A stretch of 64,000 nucleotides of DNA from Pseudomonas sp. Leaf58 (GCF_003627215.1 NZ_CP032677.1:5275501-5339500), one strand, 5' to 3'; positions 1 to 8,958 are shown, numbered from the stretch's first letter. The notes: a model not told the origin generated them from the letters alone. Translations and numbers: made by a program.

Positions 1-387
1 CTGGCGAGCGTAGCGTCGCGCAGCCTTCCATTTGCCGAGCCAGGCACGCCAGTTTTTGCGCCATTCATAGGCTGGCTTAACCTCAACCAGCATCGGCTTC
101 GTGTAGTACATGTAGTCGACGTCTGACGGTTGGCGGTAGTGCACCAAAAAATCGGGAGTGTACGTCTGGTCTCGACCCAGGGAATCCACAAAGTCCACCC
201 GTACAGGCTGGGCAATCACCGACTCAACCCGATGAGAAAACCTCATCCGCTTGAGGAAGTCGCGTTCGAGCAATGACTCGAACGGAACGCCACCCGCACC
301 GCGAAATGGCAAAAAACCTGAGACGCTACGACGTGTCGGCTTGATAGGACGAACCTGCTTGATTTGGTCGCAGCTATTTCGAGTCAT
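1..387 (-). CDS. TnsA-type transposase endonuclease, N-terminal part (runs off window)
   Basis: Reading the minus strand from ATG at 387 gives 129 codons with no stop before the window edge. The protein has the TnsA N-terminal nuclease pattern: GGVPFESLLERDF (acidic residue E37, or E41), YTPDF (D79), then MLVEVKP (E102, K104). This matches the E...D...EVK restriction-like catalytic core known for TnsA, which cuts the 5' ends of Tn7-like elements. The gene starts 111 bp inside the inferred transposon end and reads into the element, as tnsA does at the right end of Tn7. The best known comM-resident relatives are the AbaR/Tn6022-type elements, whose tniC is TnsA-like; that link is inference. The C-terminal domain that contacts the other transposase subunits, and the other tns/tni genes, lie outside the window. 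Confidence 0.8.
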   Translation of the reverse strand, partial: MTRNSCDQIKQVRPIKPTRRSVSGFLPFRGAGGVPFESLLERDFLKRMRFSHRVESVIAQPVRVDFVDSLGRDQTYTPDFLVHYRQPSDVDYMYYTKPMLVEVKPAYEWRKNWRAWLGKWKAARRYARQ

Positions 388-498
388 TTTCAATCCTGTC
401 GCATCCAATTCGAAAATTTTCGCATCTATTTCAGCAGCGGGAAACGGTGCATTGCGGCCTCTAGCCTAATGCTTTCGCAGCTAATTCGAAAGCCTACA
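368..498. mobile_element. Terminal end of a Tn7-like transposon with four TnsB-site-like repeats
   Basis: Four same-strand copies of TCGCA(G/T)C(T/C)A(T/A)TTC(G/A)(A/G) begin at 368, 399, 420 and 475. The last lies 8 bp before the CCTACA (493-498) at which comM homology begins. Tn7 ends carry several about 22-bp TnsB-binding repeats and finish with ...ACA, so arrangement and terminus both fit a Tn7-like end. The first repeat overlaps the start of the TnsA-type gene, which could allow autoregulation by transposase binding; that is inference. If the element duplicated 5 bp on insertion, the target copy here should be GTAGC (499-503), to be found again outside its other end. Confidence 0.75.
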
Positions 499-1148
499 GT
501 AGCAGCCGGCCGCAACCGGGCGAAATCACCTTGGCCCACCATGGTGTTCTATTTCTGGATGAACTGCCGGAATTCGAACGGCGTGTTCTCGAGGTGCTGC
601 GCGAGCCGTTGGAATCGGGTGAAATCGTGATTGCCCGGGCCCGCGACAAGGTGCGGTTTCCCGCGCGCTTCCAGCTGGTAGCGGCAATGAACCCTTGCCC
701 TTGTGGCTACCTGGGCGACCCCACTGGCCGCTGCCGCTGCAGCACCGAGCAGATCGCGCGCTATCGCAACAAATTGTCCGGGCCGCTATTGGACCGAATC
801 GACTTGCACCTGACCGTGGCACGCGAGAGCACCACGCTGAACAACCAGCCGTGCGGCGAGAGCAGCGCCGATGTCGCGGCCAAGGTGGCCACTGCGCGTG
901 AGGTGCAGCATAGGCGGCAAGGGTGTGCGAATGCGTTTCTCGACCTTAACGGGTTGCGCCGCCATTGTGGCTTGGCGGCGGCGGACCAGGCCTGGCTGGA
1001 GGCGGCCTGTGAGCGCCTGACCTTGTCGTTGCGCGCGGCGCACCGGTTGCTGAAGGTGGCGCGAACGCTGGCGGACCTGGGGGGTTGCGAGGTGATTGGC
1101 CGGGCACATCTAGCTGAGGCCCTGCAGTATCGCCCGGGGAGCAGTTAG
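499..1148 (+). pseudogene. comM: comM 3' fragment, interrupted by the Tn7-like insertion
   Basis: In-frame codons from 501 to the stop at 1148 give about 215 residues of the C-terminal half of ComM, the YifB/Mg-chelatase-like AAA+ helicase that promotes branch migration during natural transformation. Visible: PQPGEITLAHHGV, Walker B VLFLDELPEF, sensor 1 AAMNPCPCG, a four-cysteine cluster (CPCG...GRCRC), an arginine-bearing LSGPLLDRIDLHL, and the Mg-chelatase C-terminal domain. Full-length ComM is about 500 residues. The N-terminal ATPase half with Walker A is missing and is replaced at 498/499 by transposon sequence. The first internal start would be TTG at 531, so any product would lack Walker A. 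The reading frame itself is undamaged, which suggests a recent insertion. Confidence 0.9.
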
Positions 1149-1173
1149 AGTGTTTGGGCTGCTTCGCAGCACA

Positions 1174-1542
1174 TCACTGCCTGCCAGCCAAGGCCTTTTC
1201 AACCGCCTTCAGCAGCACCTCCTCAGAAAATGGCTTGCCCAGGCAAGCCAGCGCCCCACGGCCCATCACTGCTTGCACCGCGCCATCATCCCAATGCGCC
1301 GACATGCAAATCACCGGCAAGCGCCACCCCAACCGCGCCAGCTCACGCTGCACCTCCTGCCCGCTCATCCCCGGCATCCTCAGGTCGAGCAACACACAGC
1401 CTGCCTCGCGCGCCAACTGCGAGGCCAGGAACACCTCCCCCGTAGAGAACGCCAAGGTCTCGAACCCTGCCGAACGCAGCAGGTTGGCCAGGCTTTTGCG
1501 CACCGACGCATCGTCATCGACGATGCACACCCCTCTGTTCAT
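1174..1542 (-). CDS. Single-domain response regulator (receiver only)
   Basis: A 122-residue stand-alone receiver of CheY/FixJ type. It begins GVCIVDDDASVRKSL (acidic pair), has the phospho-acceptor Asp in CVLLDLRMPGMSG, a Ser in ICMSAH at the conserved Thr/Ser position, and Lys in LGKPFSEEVL. No output domain follows. The ATG at 1542 overlaps the stop of the upstream 330-residue regulator as ATGA, so the two are translationally coupled and very likely one operon. Close to the large histidine kinase at 2771-7816, it may act as a phosphate sink or as an alternative target of that kinase; this is inference. Confidence 0.88.
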   Translation of the reverse strand: MNRGVCIVDDDASVRKSLANLLRSAGFETLAFSTGEVFLASQLAREAGCVLLDLRMPGMSGQEVQRELARLGWRLPVICMSAHWDDGAVQAVMGRGALACLGKPFSEEVLLKAVEKALAGRQ

Positions 1543-2531
1543 GCGCCGCCCAAGCCCTCAGGCCGTGCGTCGATGACGTTGTGCATCGCCACCAGCTCCA
1601 GCAGCGAGCGGGACTGCATTTTGCTCATGATGTTCTTCTTGTGCACCTTGGTCGTCACCTCGCTGGTGCCGATTTCCTTGGCGATCTGCTTGTGCGACAG
1701 GCCGCCGACCACCAGCGAGAACACCTGGCGCTCACGCTGGGTCAGGCGCTGGTACTTTTCCTCGACCTGCCGCGCATGGCGCCATTTGCGCCCTTCGGCC
1801 ACGGCTCGCACGCGCACCACCTGCAGCAGCGCCAGCAACTGGTCTTCGTCGAACGGCTTGGTCAGGAACTCCACAGCCCCGGCGCGCATGGCCTGGACAG
1901 TCATTGGGATGGTGCCGAAGCCGGTCATGAACACGATCGGCCATGGCAGCGCCAGCCGACGCAGCGCGTCTTGTACCTCCAGGCCGCTGGTGTCGGGCAA
2001 GTGCATGTCCAGCAGCAGGCAGGCATAGGGGGTTTCCAGGCGGGCCTCGAACAGGGCCTCGGCACTGGCAAACAAATAGTGCGGGATGCCCTGCGAACGT
2101 AGCAGACGGCCCAACGCCGTGCGCACCGACAGGTCGTCGTCTACCACCAGTACCGGCACGCTCAAGTGCCCGTCGAGCGGCTCGGCAGTATCGGCCACCG
2201 CGCCCAGGATTGACTTGCCCAGCGCCTTGCCAGGGACTTCGAGGCTGATTTCGGCAGCCAGGCGGTAGCCCCGGCGTGGCACGGTCTGAATCAGGCCGCG
2301 GTCGCCAAAGGCCTTGCGCAGCAAGGACACCTGCACTTGTAGGTTGTTGTCCTCGACCACCGTGCCAGCCCACACCTGGCTGAACAGCTCATCCTTGCCC
2401 ACCACCCGGCCCTTGGCCTTGATCAGCGTGGCCAGCACCTCGAACGCACGCCCGCCTAACGGTATCGGCTTGCCCTCTACAAAGGCTTCACGCCGCTCCA
2501 GCGACACCTGGGCATTGCCTATTCGGATCAT
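1539..2531 (-). CDS. Three-domain regulator: OmpR-type HTH, receiver, LuxR-type HTH
   Basis: 330 residues. The ATG at 2531 is chosen because GAGGAAG precedes it by 2 nt and homology starts there. Residues about 1-95 form an N-terminal winged helix of the OmpR/CadC type (GRAFEVLATLI, VVEDNNLQVQVSLLRKAFG, VPRRGYRL). Residues about 125-240 form a receiver (VLVVDDDLSV, LLLDMHLPDTSG with acceptor Asp, FMTGFG, LTKPFDEDQ). Residues about 262-325 form a LuxR/FixJ HTH (LTQRERQVFSLVVGG, HKQIAKEIGTSEVTTKVHKKNI). Two different DNA-binding domains around one receiver is an unusual arrangement. The gene is divergent from the large sensor kinase, its likely partner. Confidence 0.85.
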   Translation of the reverse strand: MIRIGNAQVSLERREAFVEGKPIPLGGRAFEVLATLIKAKGRVVGKDELFSQVWAGTVVEDNNLQVQVSLLRKAFGDRGLIQTVPRRGYRLAAEISLEVPGKALGKSILGAVADTAEPLDGHLSVPVLVVDDDLSVRTALGRLLRSQGIPHYLFASAEALFEARLETPYACLLLDMHLPDTSGLEVQDALRRLALPWPIVFMTGFGTIPMTVQAMRAGAVEFLTKPFDEDQLLALLQVVRVRAVAEGRKWRHARQVEEKYQRLTQRERQVFSLVVGGLSHKQIAKEIGTSEVTTKVHKKNIMSKMQSRSLLELVAMHNVIDARPEGLGGA

Positions 2532-2770
2532 GGCTTCCTCGCACGGGCACGGGCGTTTTTGCAGACCCGGGCAGCCTAGGCCAGCGTACGCGTTCAAACA
2601 ATTATCCCGAGGGATAGGTTGGACCTAGGACTATACAAAAGCCCGCCTGCCCACTGGGTACGATAACGGACAACAGCGTGCTCGTTCCTGCCAAGCGGGC
2701 TGCAGCCCGCATCCGTACTGGGCCGGCTGCGTATACTCGCACGTCCGGATACCGCCAGCAGGGGTGCTTT

Positions 2771-5700
2771 ATGCTCGATGAACGCCTTGCCCACAGGCCT
2801 ATCGCTTACGACCAGTCGGTCGATGAAGGCTGGCTGAACCGGTGCGACATCAGCGTACTGGGCCAGGAAGGCGAGCTCAGCTACTTTCGCCTGCGCGACC
2901 CTGCCACCCACCAGGCCTGGGTCGCCGTGCGCGCCCCCGTCGAGGCCCCCGCCGCCTGTCAGCGCCTGGAGCGTGATTACCGCCTGCAACTGGACCCGCA
3001 ATGGGCGGTGCTGCCCTCGGCGTTCGTGCGCTCAGCCGAAGGCCCGCTGCTGGTATACCCAGCCGGCCGTTCCATTGCCGACCTGATCGCTGAAGGCCCG
3101 GTAACCCTGGCCTCGTTTCTGGACATCGCGGTGAACGCGGCCAATGCCCTGGCGCAGGCCCACGAAGGCAATGTTCTGCACGGCGCGCTACGGCCAGAGC
3201 ATGTGTGCCTGCACGCTAACCAGCGGGTGCGGTTAGGTTGCTTTCGCGCCGACCCCACCGAGCTGATCCGCCAACAGGGCACGCCGCGCGGCAACTGGGC
3301 ATACCTGGCGCCGGAGCAGGTATGCCCGCACGGCAGCAACAGCGACCGACGCAGTGACATCTATGCCCTGGGCGCGATCCTCTACCAGTTATTGCTGGGC
3401 GAACTGCCACTGGCCGGGCGCGATACCCAGCACTGGCGCCAGCTGCATGCTGGCGTGCAGCCGCGGGCAGCCTGCGAGGTGAACAACGACGTGCCGCAAC
3501 CGCTTAGCCGGATTTTGGCCAAGGCCTTGGCCAAAGAGCCGGACGCCCGCTACCAGAGTGCCCGCGCCCTGGCGGTGGACCTGGGCCACTGCCAGCGGCA
3601 GTGGGCCGCCAGCAAGACCATGGCCGACTTCGCGCCAGGCTGCGCTGACCCGGTCGCGCCCAGCCACGCGCGCCTATATGGCCGCTGTGCCGAACTGAGG
3701 GCTATCGCCCTGCTGCTCAAGGCCGTATCCCGCGACAGCCAACCACAAGCCCTGCTCATCAACGGTGCCGCCGGCATGGGCAAGTCGAGCCTGGTTGCAG
3801 CAGCGCTCAAAGCCAACGCCAATGGTTACTGGGCCGTCGGCACGTGCACCCGCGGGGTCCAAGGCGTGCCTTACGCGCCCTGGGTCAAAATCCTCGGAAC
3901 GTTGACCACCCAGTTGTTGGCCAAGAACAGCCAGGACCTCGACATCCTGCGCCACGAGATCCTGCGCCGTATCAAGGGCAACGGCCACCTGCTGGGCACG
4001 CTGGCGCCGGACCTGCAACTGATCCTCGGCCCCCTGCCCGAGCCGCCGGCCAAGCCCACACGCCTGGCGACGCAGAAGGAACTCCAGGCCATCGTCGAGT
4101 TTTTGCAGGTGTTCAGCCAGCCTGGCCACCCACTGGTACTGTTTCTCGATGACCTGCAGTGGGCGGATGACGCCACCCAGCAGCTGCTGGCGCACCTGCT
4201 CGCTCAAGCGCCCGACAATTTGTTGCTGGTGCTTGCGCGGTGTAGTGAGGCGCAAGCCACCAATGCACCGCTCGCCATACCCGCAACGCTACGCAGCACC
4301 ACGCTGAACCTGCGGCCCCTGGCCGTGGACGCAGTGACCGAGCTGATCAGCGAGCGTTACCATGTCAGCACCGCAGACGCACAGCCAGTGGCCGAGCTGG
4401 TGCATGATAAGACGGCGGGCAACCCGTTCTTCATCAACCAGATCCTCCGGGCCATGGTCGAGGACCAGCTATTCACTTTCGACATCCAGGCCATGCGCTG
4501 GACCTGGTGCCTGCAGGCCGTGGCCCGGCACCGCTATTCCGACAATGTCGCCGACTTGATGATCCACCGCCTGGCGCGCCTGCCAGCGCCCCAGCGCAAC
4601 CTACTGCGGGTTGCCAGCGCGGCGGGTAGCCACTGCGATGAGCGCCTGCTGCGCCAGCTACTTGCCCAAGCGCCGAGCGAACCATTGCAAGCCCTGCTGG
4701 GCGCGGGCTTCCTGCAACAGGGCCAGAATGGCCTGGGCTTCGCTCACGAGCGAGTAATGGAGGCTGCTTATGCACTCACGCCCGTGGGCGAGCGCGGCGC
4801 GCTGCATGCACGCATCGCCCTGGCCATGCTGCGGGCCTGGCCGGGCCACGTGCACGAAGTGTTGTTCGAGCTCGCCAACCAATTGCAACGCGCCAGCCCA
4901 TGCGGGTTTGCCGCGGATGACTGCGAACGGCTGCTACAGCTGCTACGCGAGGCAGCATTGCGCGCGCGCGATAGCGGCGCCTTCGAGCAGACCGCTGGCT
5001 ACCTGCACACGGCCGAGCAGCTGCTAAACCAGCACTGCACGCGTGAAAGCCACGCCGCGCATGGTTTTGCCATCGCCTGCATGGCCGTGGAGTGCGACAT
5101 GCAGCTGTCGCGAATGATCGCGGCCGAGGCCCGCCTCACTGAATGCCGTCAGCGCGCACGCTCAGCGTTGGACCAGGCGCGGGTATGCCGGCTGCAGGCG
5201 CGGCTGTATACCCTGCGCGGCGACTATCAGGCGGCCGTCGACAGTGCTATATCCGGCCTGGACTTGTTAGGTTCAAGCCCGGTGCGGGGCCTCGATTGGC
5301 AGCAAGTCGAGGCCAGCCATGCCCAGGTACAGGCTTTGGTCGAGCAGCAAGGCCGGCACTGCCTAGCGTCGCTGCCGCGCACCGATTCGGAGGAGGTGAC
5401 GGTTGCCATCAGCCTGCTGGCCACCCTGTCGTCATCGTTCTTCGTAAAGGACGACATCTGCTTCCTGCACCTGGCAAAGCTCATGGAGCTGTCGTTGCTG
5501 CACGGCGTTGCACCGGGCAGCACCTACGGCATGGCCTGGTACGGGGTGATGATCGCCGAGCGCTTCGGCGCCTACCATGACGGCCATGCCTGTTGCCTGG
5601 CCGCGATCAAGCTGAGCGAGCGGCACGGTTTCGAGGCTGATCTGACCAGTGCGCTGCTGGCCCTGGACCAGGTCAGCGCCTGGACCTCGCCCATGGAATT

Positions 5701-7816
5701 CGCCCGTCGCACCGCGCTGGATGCGCTCGACTCAGCGCGCCTGAGCGGCGACCTGGCGATGAACTGCTATGCCTGCAACCACTTGGTTTCCGACTCGCTG
5801 TTCATGGGCCGCTACCTGCCGGAGGTGGTCGAGGAAGTGGCGCAAGGCCTGGCTACCGTGCGGCGCTACGGCTACCGCGATGTCGAGCAGATCCTGCAGG
5901 CGCAGCAAGCCTTCGTCGCCAACTTGAGCGGCACGCCCTGCCCGGCCGCGGCTGCAGCCTCGAAATCGCCCACCACGCGGTTCTTCCACTACCTGTTCGC
6001 CGGCATGGGCGCCTTCTACCTGGGCAATATCCCGCAGGCCATGCGCAACCTGGCACTGGCCGGGGACAACACCTGGGCGGCACCGGCGCACATCAACCTG
6101 GCCGACTATCACCTGTTCCGCGGCCTGTCGCTGGGCAGCCCCGAAGCGCCGGGCGGCCTTACCGACAAGCTCAGCGAACTGCAAGCGCTGCGCGAACGCT
6201 TCGCCCGCTGGGCCGGCTTCAACCCGGCCACCTTCCGCAACAAGCTGTTGCTGATCGAGGGCGTGATCGCCAAGCTCGAAGGCGACGGCCTGGCCGCCAT
6301 CCGCTGCTTCGACCAGGCGCAGATCGCCGCCACCGCCGCTGGCTTCATCCACGAGCAGGCCCTGGCCCACGAACAACTGGCCGAGGTGTGCATCCCCAAC
6401 GGGCTGATCTCGGGCGCCAACCTGCACCTGCGGATTGCCCGCGATTGCTTTCATATCTGGGGTGCGACCGGCAAGGTGCACCAGTTGGAGGCGTTGCACC
6501 CATTCCTGCGCACCCAGCCGATCCAGGAGACCTACCGCGCCACCCAGGCCAAGCTGGACCTGGAAGCCGGCATTGAGGCGGCACGGGCGCTGTCCGAAGA
6601 AGTATTGCTCGAAGGCCTGATCGAAACCCTGATGGGCCACCTCACCCAGCACTCCGGCGCCGACCATGGCGCGCTGCTGATCGTCAGCGGTGCCGAGTTC
6701 CAGATGGCGGCCCTCGCCTACATCGACAACACCGGGCTTCACGTGAGCATGGACAATTGCCAGAAGTTCATGACCCAGGCGCCGCTGTCGATCATCAACG
6801 CCACCATGCGCACGCGCAAGCCACTGGTGCTCAACGATGCCCTTAGCGATTGCCCCGAGGCTTTCCGCCCCGAGCTGCAAGCGCGCAACGCCCGCTCGGT
6901 GCTATGCCTGCCGCTGGTGATCCAGGGCGTGCTGATTGGCCTGGTGTACCTGGAAAACCGCCTGGTGCCGAACCTGTTCGGCAGCCAGCGCCTGGCCATG
7001 CTGGAAATCCTTGCCGCGCAGGCGGCGGTGTCGCTGCAAACCGCCAAGTTCTACACACGCCTGGCCGAAGACAACCAAGCCCGCGCCCAGATGGAGGCCG
7101 AACTGCGCCGCTCTCGCGCCGACCTGGCGCGCAGTGCGCACTTGCAGGTGATGAATGAGCTGTCGGCGTCCATCGCCCACGAGATCAGCCAGCCGCTGCT
7201 GGGCATTGCCGCCAATGCCGCTGCCAGCCTGCGCTGGCTGAAGCGCGCCAAGCCTGACCTTGACGAGGCGATTGCCGGCCTGGAAGACATCCGCAACGAC
7301 AGCGAACGGGCCGCCAACATCGTGCGCGCGCTGCGTTCACTGGCCAAGCAATCGCCACTGCAACACAAGGCGGTACCACTGGACCAACTGATCCGCGAGG
7401 TGGTGCGCCTGACCTCGGCCGATGCTGCCAAGGGCACGGTGGACGTGCAAACCCAGTTGCAGGCAGGGGTAAGCGTGATGGCCGATCCAGTGCAGTTGCA
7501 GCAGTTGGTGTTCAACCTGATTACCAATGGCTTGGAGGCGTTGGCGGGGTACCGTAGTGATGGTGTGCTGCGGATTGCCTCGGCGGTCGTCGGCGACGGC
7601 GTAGAAGTCTGCGTCGATGACAATGGGCCAGGAATCGCAGCAGATGAGCGCGAGCGTGTGTTCGATGCGTTTCATACCACCAAACCGGGCGGTATGGGGA
7701 TGGGTTTGGCGATCTGTAATTCGGTGGTGCAGGCCCATGGCGGGCAGCTGCAGGCGCTGGTGTCGAAACTGGGTGGGTGCCGGGTTCGCTTTACTCTACC
7801 CGTGCAGCACTCGTAG
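2771..7816 (+). CDS. Giant hybrid sensor: pseudokinase, AAA ATPase, GAF and histidine kinase
   Basis: 1681 residues. Start at 2771 (AGGGGTGCTTT then ATG). Domains: a protein-kinase fold at about 40-290; an AAA/NACHT-like ATPase at about 300-600 with Walker A NGAAGMGKSSL near 332 and Walker B VLFLDDLQWADD; a long helical, TPR-like stretch to about 1270; GAF at about 1280-1430; and a HisKA/HATPase module with H1470 in SIAHEISQPL, the N box LVFNLITNGLEA, DNGPGI and GGMGMGLAIC. The family is known as trifunctional Ser/Thr kinase/ATPase/histidine kinase proteins. Here the kinase domain looks dead: HRD is replaced by HGA (137-139), the VAIK lysine by Arg (VAVRA), and DFG is absent. No membrane segments are seen, so it is probably cytosolic. 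The probable partners are the divergent regulators at 1174-2531. The signal is unknown. Confidence 0.88.
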   Translation: MLDERLAHRPIAYDQSVDEGWLNRCDISVLGQEGELSYFRLRDPATHQAWVAVRAPVEAPAACQRLERDYRLQLDPQWAVLPSAFVRSAEGPLLVYPAGRSIADLIAEGPVTLASFLDIAVNAANALAQAHEGNVLHGALRPEHVCLHANQRVRLGCFRADPTELIRQQGTPRGNWAYLAPEQVCPHGSNSDRRSDIYALGAILYQLLLGELPLAGRDTQHWRQLHAGVQPRAACEVNNDVPQPLSRILAKALAKEPDARYQSARALAVDLGHCQRQWAASKTMADFAPGCADPVAPSHARLYGRCAELRAIALLLKAVSRDSQPQALLINGAAGMGKSSLVAAALKANANGYWAVGTCTRGVQGVPYAPWVKILGTLTTQLLAKNSQDLDILRHEILRRIKGNGHLLGTLAPDLQLILGPLPEPPAKPTRLATQKELQAIVEFLQVFSQPGHPLVLFLDDLQWADDATQQLLAHLLAQAPDNLLLVLARCSEAQATNAPLAIPATLRSTTLNLRPLAVDAVTELISERYHVSTADAQPVAELVHDKTAGNPFFINQILRAMVEDQLFTFDIQAMRWTWCLQAVARHRYSDNVADLMIHRLARLPAPQRNLLRVASAAGSHCDERLLRQLLAQAPSEPLQALLGAGFLQQGQNGLGFAHERVMEAAYALTPVGERGALHARIALAMLRAWPGHVHEVLFELANQLQRASPCGFAADDCERLLQLLREAALRARDSGAFEQTAGYLHTAEQLLNQHCTRESHAAHGFAIACMAVECDMQLSRMIAAEARLTECRQRARSALDQARVCRLQARLYTLRGDYQAAVDSAISGLDLLGSSPVRGLDWQQVEASHAQVQALVEQQGRHCLASLPRTDSEEVTVAISLLATLSSSFFVKDDICFLHLAKLMELSLLHGVAPGSTYGMAWYGVMIAERFGAYHDGHACCLAAIKLSERHGFEADLTSALLALDQVSAWTSPMEFARRTALDALDSARLSGDLAMNCYACNHLVSDSLFMGRYLPEVVEEVAQGLATVRRYGYRDVEQILQAQQAFVANLSGTPCPAAAAASKSPTTRFFHYLFAGMGAFYLGNIPQAMRNLALAGDNTWAAPAHINLADYHLFRGLSLGSPEAPGGLTDKLSELQALRERFARWAGFNPATFRNKLLLIEGVIAKLEGDGLAAIRCFDQAQIAATAAGFIHEQALAHEQLAEVCIPNGLISGANLHLRIARDCFHIWGATGKVHQLEALHPFLRTQPIQETYRATQAKLDLEAGIEAARALSEEVLLEGLIETLMGHLTQHSGADHGALLIVSGAEFQMAALAYIDNTGLHVSMDNCQKFMTQAPLSIINATMRTRKPLVLNDALSDCPEAFRPELQARNARSVLCLPLVIQGVLIGLVYLENRLVPNLFGSQRLAMLEILAAQAAVSLQTAKFYTRLAEDNQARAQMEAELRRSRADLARSAHLQVMNELSASIAHEISQPLLGIAANAAASLRWLKRAKPDLDEAIAGLEDIRNDSERAANIVRALRSLAKQSPLQHKAVPLDQLIREVVRLTSADAAKGTVDVQTQLQAGVSVMADPVQLQQLVFNLITNGLEALAGYRSDGVLRIASAVVGDGVEVCVDDNGPGIAADERERVFDAFHTTKPGGMGMGLAICNSVVQAHGGQLQALVSKLGGCRVRFTLPVQHS

Positions 7817-7819
7817 CCT

Positions 7820-7890
7820 GTAGCGGCCAATTCGCGGGCAAGCCCGCTCCTACAGGCACTTTCCTGTTGGAGCAGGCTCACCCGCGAAGT
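7820..7890. repeat. REP element pair (P. putida type)
   Basis: TTCGCGGGCAAGCCCGCTCC followed by an inverted, partly diverged copy ending CCCGCGAAG. It lies between the convergent sensor kinase and YcaC-type gene and may act as a transcription end. Confidence 0.7.
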
Positions 7891-7897
7891 GTTTATC

Positions 7898-8524
7898 TCA
7901 ACGGGCGCTCAGGGCCGCATAACTGTTCATCAGGTTGCGGTAGTTGGGAATCCGCTGCGACAGCAGGTTACCCAGCCCTTCAATGTCATTGCGCCAGTCG
8001 CGATGCAGCTCACAGGCCACCGAGAACCAGTTCATCATCTGTGCGCCGGCCTGGGTCATACGCACCCACGCCGCCTGCTGCACGGTTTCGTTGAAGGTGC
8101 CCGACGCATCGGTCACCACGAACACTTCAAAACCTTCCGCCAGCGCCGACAGCGTCGGGAACGCCACGCACACATCGGTCACCACGCCAGCGATGATCAG
8201 TTGCTTGCGGCCCGTGGCCTTGATCGCCTTGACGAAGTCTTCGTTGTCCCAGGCGTTGATCTGACCCGGGCGGGCAATGTACGGCGCGTCCGGGAACATT
8301 TCTTTCAGCTCGGGCACCAGCGGGCCATTCGGGCCTTGCTCGAAGCTGGTGGTAAGAATGGTCGGCAGGCCGAAGAACTTGGCCAGGTCGCCCAAGGCCA
8401 GCACGTTGTTCTTGAACTCGTTGGGCGAGAAGTCCTGCACCAGCGAGATCAGGCCAGTCTGATGGTCGACCAACAGTACCACGGCGTCGTCTTTGTTCAG
8501 GCGCTTGTAATCGGGTTGGCTCAT
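7898..8524 (-). CDS. Isochorismatase-family (YcaC-like) cysteine hydrolase, copy 1
   Basis: 208 residues. The ATG at 8524 is preceded by AAGGAG. Family signatures: LLVDHQTGL with the catalytic Asp, a Lys in NAWDNEDFVKAIKATGRK, and the nucleophile Cys in IAGVVTDVCVAFP after the cis-peptide-type GVV. YcaC proteins form ring-shaped oligomers; their substrate is not established. About 70 percent of residues match the second copy at 18340-18969 by eye. An AraC-type gene lies just upstream on the same strand (71 bp gap), so the two may be co-transcribed. Confidence 0.88.
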   Translation of the reverse strand: MSQPDYKRLNKDDAVVLLVDHQTGLISLVQDFSPNEFKNNVLALGDLAKFFGLPTILTTSFEQGPNGPLVPELKEMFPDAPYIARPGQINAWDNEDFVKAIKATGRKQLIIAGVVTDVCVAFPTLSALAEGFEVFVVTDASGTFNETVQQAAWVRMTQAGAQMMNWFSVACELHRDWRNDIEGLGNLLSQRIPNYRNLMNSYAALSAR

Positions 8525-8595
8525 GGGGTGACTCCTTGGGTTGGGAAAATGGCCCGGCACTGTCCGCAGGGGTTATACCGGCGGATAGCTTGGGT

Positions 8596-8958
8596 TTAAG
8601 AAAGCACCTGCGCCTGGCGCCAGGCCTTGGGCGGCTGCCCGACCAGGCGGCTGAAAGCGCGGGTGAAATGGGCCTGGTCGCAAAAACCGCATTCCAGGCT
8701 CACGTGGGTGATCGGCACCTGGGTAGTAAGCAGGCGTTTGGCCTTTTCCATGCGCGCCTGCAGGCGCCAGGCCTGTGGGGAAAGGCCGGTGTTAACCTTG
8801 AACGCGCGGGAGAAATGGCTGCGGGTAAGGCTGCATAAGCCGGCGATCTCGATGATCGACAACGGGCTGTGCAACATCAATTCCTTGGCTCGGCGCAACC
8901 GTGCGGGTGTCAGTGCGCCGGGGGTTTGCAGTGGCTCTTGGGGCGTCCCGAGGTGCAT
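8596..8958 (-). CDS. Short AraC-type DNA-binding protein
   Basis: 120 residues made up almost only of the AraC double HTH: LSIIEIAGLCSLTRSHFSRAFKVNTGLSP for the first helix pair (quoted in part: LCSLTRSHFSRAFK) and VSLECGFCDQAHFTRAFSRL for the second. The ATG at 8958 is preferred over 8976 because AGGAG sits 8 nt before it. There is no sensory N-terminal domain, unlike typical 250-300 residue AraC proteins. It lies directly upstream of the YcaC-type gene and probably controls it; that is inference from position. Confidence 0.85.
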   Translation of the reverse strand: MHLGTPQEPLQTPGALTPARLRRAKELMLHSPLSIIEIAGLCSLTRSHFSRAFKVNTGLSPQAWRLQARMEKAKRLLTTQVPITHVSLECGFCDQAHFTRAFSRLVGQPPKAWRQAQVLS

